Assembly (NCBI GenBank): GCA_028693775.1
Contig: JAQUUS010000039.1
Location: 1 to 9,846 of the forward strand
Direction of reading: 5' to 3'
Source: Alphaproteobacteria bacterium
GTDB taxonomy: Bacteria > Pseudomonadota > Alphaproteobacteria > UBA9219
DNA length: 9,846 nucleotides
A program made the translations under genes and the position numbers. Numbering within the stretch: position 1 is the first letter of the stretch; each line of letters starts with the position of its first letter. Below the pieces are notes generated by a model that made no database searches, was not told the DNA's origin, and saw only the letters and a program-made list of their open reading frames with translations. Of the stretch, positions 6,576 through 9,846 are shown piece by piece.

Positions 6576-7373
6576 CTAGAGCAAAAGTTGCTTCGCAATG
6601 GCCTCGACATCCTTGGCTGCGTCGCAAACGGGCGAGCGGGTCAAAAGAGGCGTCTGGGCGCAAATGGCGTCGCGAACCTTGGTGTCGCGGCGAATGATCC
6701 CCGCGAGCGGCGGCTCATAATGCAAGAAGCTCTGGCAAGCCTTGCGAATGGTTTCGTAAGTCTTCCGGCCTTCCGAAACGGTGTTGGCCATATTGACAAT
6801 CACGCGCAAATCGGCCGAAGGATTGGCCGCATGAGAAAGCTTGATAAAAGCATAAGCGTCCGTCAGCGACGTAGGCTCGTCGATCAAAACGACAAAACCG
6901 ATAGCGGCAGGTCCTGCCATTTGCCTGACGGGTCTCTCGATTCCCGCGCCCAGATCGACCACAACGGAGTCGTAATTCCTGGCCATGACAATGAGATCCT
7001 GACGAAGATTCGTGAGTTTCTGAGCCGGAAGCGCCGCAAGATTTCCCGAACCCGAGCGCCCCGCCAGAATATCGAAGCCGCCGTCCGCATAGCGTGTCAC
7101 AACGGCCTTGAGCGGCAGGTTTCCGTCAACGACCGAGCCCAGATCGCGTTCCGGCGTAAGTCCGAGTTGAATATCGACGTTCGCAAGCCCAAAATCCCCG
7201 TCGAACAAAAGTGTCTTCTTCCCAAGCTTCGAAAGTGCATGGCAAAGAGTGATAGAGAACCACGTTTTTCCGACGCCGCCTTTGCCCGAAGCGACGGCGA
7301 TCATGTTGGGGCAATGCAAAAGAGCGCCCGCCGTCGGCGTTTTTTCAACTCTCAAAGGAATGGGATCGGTCAT
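6576..7373 (-). CDS. flhG: FlhG-like MinD/ParA-family ATPase
   Basis: 265 residues. FlhG (also FleN/YlxH) is a membrane-cycling dimerising ATPase that, with FlhF, sets flagellar number and position. Seen: deviant Walker A GKGGVGKT (30-37, signature Lys31), switch I-like DGDFGLANVDIQLG (58-71), switch II VVVDLGAG (137-144) and the later LIDEPTSLTDAYAFIK (163-178) typical of MinD/FlhG proteins. The adjacent flhF makes FlhG more likely than MinD. The N-terminal FlhF-activating DQAxxLR motif known from other FlhG proteins is absent; only DPIPLR (3-8) resembles it. The C-terminus ends shortly after a helical DVEAIAKQLLL. The start at 7373 is chosen because GGAG (7381-7384) is correctly spaced; the alternative ATG at 7397 has no such site. 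The flhF stop is 40 bases upstream. Confidence 0.87.
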   Translation of the reverse strand: MTDPIPLRVEKTPTAGALLHCPNMIAVASGKGGVGKTWFSITLCHALSKLGKKTLLFDGDFGLANVDIQLGLTPERDLGSVVDGNLPLKAVVTRYADGGFDILAGRSGSGNLAALPAQKLTNLRQDLIVMARNYDSVVVDLGAGIERPVRQMAGPAAIGFVVLIDEPTSLTDAYAFIKLSHAANPSADLRVIVNMANTVSEGRKTYETIRKACQSFLHYEPPLAGIIRRDTKVRDAICAQTPLLTRSPVCDAAKDVEAIAKQLLL

Positions 7374-7380
7374 AAAATAA

Positions 7381-7384
7381 CTCC
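7381..7384 (-). promoter_or_regulatory. Ribosome binding site deciding the flhG start
   Basis: GGAG on the - strand, seven bases before ATG 7373 with a T-rich spacer (TTATTTT). It supports a 265-residue product over the 273-residue one from ATG 7397. Confidence 0.55.
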
Positions 7385-7413
7385 GTCGGTCGAACATGCA
7401 TGCATCGAAGCGT

Positions 7414-8406
7414 TCATCCCCTGCCTCCAGCGGCCGCAGGCCCGAACATGGGTTTATGAGAGGCCGCAGAGGCCGTTTTCGCCTCGGTCAAAAGAAGCCG
7501 CGCCAGAACGACAGGGTTCATCGGCTGCAAAGGCTCCGTAACGCTGGCCGACATGCTGTAATTGCAGAAAGGCAAATGCGTTTCGAAAGCGAGGCGCAAA
7601 AGGCTGCCGATTCTCCTCACGGTGTCGAGGCGGGTAACGAGCAGGCGCGAAGCGCCCGCGCTCTTGAATTCGAGCGCCAGATCGACAGCTTCGGCGGCGT
7701 CGAGTCCTGCGGGAAAAACAAGCGTTGCATCGCCGACGGCGCGGATAAACTCGCGCAAAAAGTCTTTCTCCGACGGATCGAAAGGATTGCGCCCCGCCGT
7801 ATCGATAAAAACGGGCGCGCCCATATTGACGGAAACAACATCGCGCAAGGCATAGCGGTCCTCGATCTCGACCAGATCGATCTTCAAAAGGCGCGTAAAA
7901 GCGGCCAGTTGTTCCTTGCCTCCCGCGCGGTCGATATCCGAGCTGACAACCGTCGGTTTTTTCTTTGCGAGCGCGGCCTGCGTGGCGAACTTGGCGGTGC
8001 AAAGGGTTTTGCCCACGCCCGGAGGCCCCACAAACATCAAAGGCCCTGCCGCCGGATCGAGCGGCGCGAACTTGAAATGAACGTCGATAGCCGCGCCGAG
8101 CGAAACGAGCGGATCGTCTCCCGCGAACTGCGTGGCCGAAGCCATGATTTTTTCCGCGATCTGGGCCTGAACCTGATGATAGGTCAAAGCCTCGGCAATT
8201 TTTTCAAGAGCCTCAGAGCCCTCAGCCTGCTCCGAGAAGCAAGGATCCTCATGAACGGGCGCAGTTTCGTCAATGGCGGCAGTCACGCGAATACCGCCGT
8301 TTTCGTCTTCGCGGGTCGCGACGATAATGGCGTCTTCGCCCAGCGCCTCGCGAACCGATCGCATCGCGTCGGTCAGAGTGGAGCCATGAAATGATTTAAG
8401 ACGCAT
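7414..8406 (-). CDS. flhF: Flagellar biosynthesis GTPase FlhF
   Basis: SRP-type GTPase (relative of Ffh and FtsY) that marks the site where a flagellum is built, usually the pole, and is regulated by FlhG. 330 residues. Seen: the FlhF-typical opening MRLKSFHGSTLTDAMRSVREALGEDAIIVATR (1-32), a short variable region, a helical N domain (about 65-115), then the G domain with G1 GPPGVGKT (127-134), the SRP-type insertion region SDIDRAGGKEQL (156-167), G3 DTAGR (202-206) and G4 TRLD (258-261, usually TKLD). It is shorter than many FlhF proteins, mostly in the basic/variable N-terminal region, and has a short Ala/Gly/Ser tail (312-330). ATG 8406 directly abuts the flhA stop codon, which suggests coupled translation. 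Confidence 0.94.
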   Translation of the reverse strand: MRLKSFHGSTLTDAMRSVREALGEDAIIVATREDENGGIRVTAAIDETAPVHEDPCFSEQAEGSEALEKIAEALTYHQVQAQIAEKIMASATQFAGDDPLVSLGAAIDVHFKFAPLDPAAGPLMFVGPPGVGKTLCTAKFATQAALAKKKPTVVSSDIDRAGGKEQLAAFTRLLKIDLVEIEDRYALRDVVSVNMGAPVFIDTAGRNPFDPSEKDFLREFIRAVGDATLVFPAGLDAAEAVDLALEFKSAGASRLLVTRLDTVRRIGSLLRLAFETHLPFCNYSMSASVTEPLQPMNPVVLARLLLTEAKTASAASHKPMFGPAAAGGRG

Positions 8407-9846
8407 TTATATTTGCCCCAAGGTTTTAATTTTAGCCTTCGGATGAATTTCATTTTGAGAGAGAACCGTGGTTGTAGACCTGAAACGTTCGATAACGGAC
8501 CTGACATAATTGCGGATGGGCGGACTGACCAGAAGCACGGGAGCCTCGCCGATAGCGGCCTGTCTTTCGTAAGTATGGCGAATGGCGTTGATAAACTGCT
8601 GCAAGCGGCTTGGAGCCATGGCGAGTTGCTTGGCTTCGCCCTCGCCGATAATGGATTCGGCGAACGCATGCTCCCATTCGGGTGAGAGCGTGACGATAGG
8701 AATGTAGCCCATCTCGTTGGTGTTGGCGTCCGAGATCTGGCGAGCGAGGCGCGTGCGAACGTGCTCCGAAATGGACGAAAGGTTGCGCGTAACGGCGGTG
8801 GCCTCCGAAATGCCTTCGAGAATGGTCGGAAGATCGCGAACGGAAATGCGCTCCGAAAGAAGGTTCTGCAAAACGCGCTGAAGCCCGCTGACGGTGACCT
8901 GTCCGGGAATGACGTCCGCGACGAGTTTCTGCTGATCCTTGCTCAGTTCGTTAAGAAGCTTTTGAGTTTCCGCATAGGAGAGCAGGTCGGACATGTTGTC
9001 CTTGACCAGCTCGGTCAAATGGGTCGTGATAACGGTAGGGGGATCGACGACGGTATAGCCCTTGAAGAGAGCCTCTTCGCGATAAGTCGGATCGATCCAC
9101 GTTGCGGCGAGACCGAACGTCGGCTCGATGGTCGTCTCGCCGGGCAAAGCGATAGGCTGGCCCTTGGGATCCATAACGAGCAGCATGCCGGGCCTGAGTT
9201 CCCCGCGTCCCGCCTCGATCTCCTTGACGCGAATGACATAGGCATTGGGCGGAAGCTGCAAATTGTCCTGAATGCGAATGGCGGGCATGATAAAGCCCAT
9301 CTCGGTCGCGAGCTGTTTGCGCAAGCCCTTGATCTGATCGGTCAGGCGCTGCCCTGCCTCGCTGTTGATGAGGCTGAGAAGGGCATAGCCCAGTTCCAGA
9401 CGGATCATGTCGATAGACAAGGATTTTCCGATAGGCTCCTCGGTGACGGACGCAGGTTTCTTGGCCTCCGCAGCTCCGGCCTCTTCCTCCAGCCTTTCCT
9501 TTGCGGATTGCGTCGTTGTATAGCAAGCGAACCCGGAAAGGCCGCCCAGAATGGCGAACGGCAGAAAAGGCATGCCCGGCATGATCGCCAGAAGGCACAG
9601 CGTGGTCGACGCGAGCCCCAAAGCCATCGGATAGCCGCTGAGCTGCTGGAAGAGCGCCTTGTCTGTCGATCCCGAAAGATTGGCCTTCGTAACGAGCAAG
9701 CCCGCAGCCACTGAAACGAGCAGGGCGGGGATCTGCGTCACAAGGCCGTCGCCGACGGTCAGGCGCACATAAGTGTCGGCGGCCTCAAGAACGGGCATAT
9801 TGTGCCTGAAGGTGCCGATAGTAATGCCGCCCACGGCGTTGATGAA
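8407..9846 (-). CDS. flhA: Flagellar export-gate protein FlhA (5' end outside window)
   Basis: The largest inner-membrane component of the flagellar type III export gate; its cytoplasmic domain forms a nonameric ring that docks FliJ and chaperone-substrate complexes. The window holds the C-terminal 479 residues; the frame stays open to the edge, and about 210-220 residues (the first membrane helices and the FHIPEP signature loop) lie beyond it. Seen: FINAVGGITIGTFRHNM at the edge, TVGDGLVTQIPALLVSVAAGLLVT, two further membrane segments (about 72-89 and 93-110 of the fragment), a charged linker (about 112-140), and the cytoplasmic domain with ELGYALLSLI, LPPNAYVIRVKEIEAG, ATWI and VIPGQVTVSGLQRVLQNLLSERISVRDLPTILEGI. 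Stop TAA 8407-8409 is immediately followed by the flhF ATG. No promoter is visible within the window. Confidence 0.97.
   Translation of the reverse strand, partial: FINAVGGITIGTFRHNMPVLEAADTYVRLTVGDGLVTQIPALLVSVAAGLLVTKANLSGSTDKALFQQLSGYPMALGLASTTLCLLAIMPGMPFLPFAILGGLSGFACYTTTQSAKERLEEEAGAAEAKKPASVTEEPIGKSLSIDMIRLELGYALLSLINSEAGQRLTDQIKGLRKQLATEMGFIMPAIRIQDNLQLPPNAYVIRVKEIEAGRGELRPGMLLVMDPKGQPIALPGETTIEPTFGLAATWIDPTYREEALFKGYTVVDPPTVITTHLTELVKDNMSDLLSYAETQKLLNELSKDQQKLVADVIPGQVTVSGLQRVLQNLLSERISVRDLPTILEGISEATAVTRNLSSISEHVRTRLARQISDANTNEMGYIPIVTLSPEWEHAFAESIIGEGEAKQLAMAPSRLQQFINAIRHTYERQAAIGEAPVLLVSPPIRNYVRSVIERFRSTTTVLSQNEIHPKAKIKTLGQI

Noticed and set aside
5813..6697. 294-codon Arg-rich + strand frame opposite the FliK-like gene
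   Set aside because: The extreme Arg content mirrors the Pro/Ala/Gln codons of the sense strand; there is no domain or ribosome binding site, and it crosses the flhG boundary.
7396..7405. Perfect 10-base palindrome ATGCATGCAT in the flhF-flhG spacer
   Set aside because: About ten perfect 10-base palindromes are expected by chance in a window of this size, and this one is not extended or repeated.
7396..9714. Long + strand frames opposite flhF (7396-8394) and flhA (8761-9714)
   Set aside because: Both are shadows of well-conserved genes with no recognisable protein features.

Overview
The window is a chromosomal segment of a Gram-negative, GC-rich (roughly 55-60%, estimated by eye) flagellated bacterium. 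It is most likely an alphaproteobacterium. The FliI type, the TrpR-like YerC/YecD-family regulator and the FlhG-like ATPase with a GKGGVGKTW P-loop fit that assignment, but this rests on sequence style and not on a phylogeny. There are no RNA genes, insertion sequences, CRISPR arrays or prophage signals, and no gene-free stretch longer than about 135 bases.

Layout from the left. Positions 54-743 hold an unrecognised cysteine-rich secreted protein interrupted by one in-frame TAA (219-221). Both halves lie in the same frame and together contain three copies of a divergent repeat, so this looks like one gene broken by a nonsense mutation. A strong-looking promoter (745-772) and a leader with a small hairpin follow. 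Then comes guaA (876-2429, GMP synthase), a 99-residue TrpR-like DNA-binding protein (2462-2761), fliI (2786-4117, flagellar export ATPase) and fliJ (4119-4544, its coiled-coil chaperone partner), all on the + strand.

The right half runs on the - strand. In transcription order it is flhA (export-gate membrane protein, 5' part beyond the window edge), flhF (SRP-type GTPase that places flagella), an flhG/MinD-like ATPase that should partner FlhF, and a long Pro/Ala/Gln-rich protein that I read as a FliK-type hook-length control protein. The stops of fliJ and the FliK-like gene meet tail to tail in one CTAG tetranucleotide (4541-4544), with no spacer and no terminator.

Functionally the window is mostly flagellar type III export (FlhA gate, FliI/FliJ energiser, FliK substrate-switch ruler) plus flagellar positioning (FlhF/FlhG). 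The housekeeping gene guaA and a small regulator sit directly upstream of fliI. The least ordinary element is the interrupted repeat-containing secreted protein at the left end.
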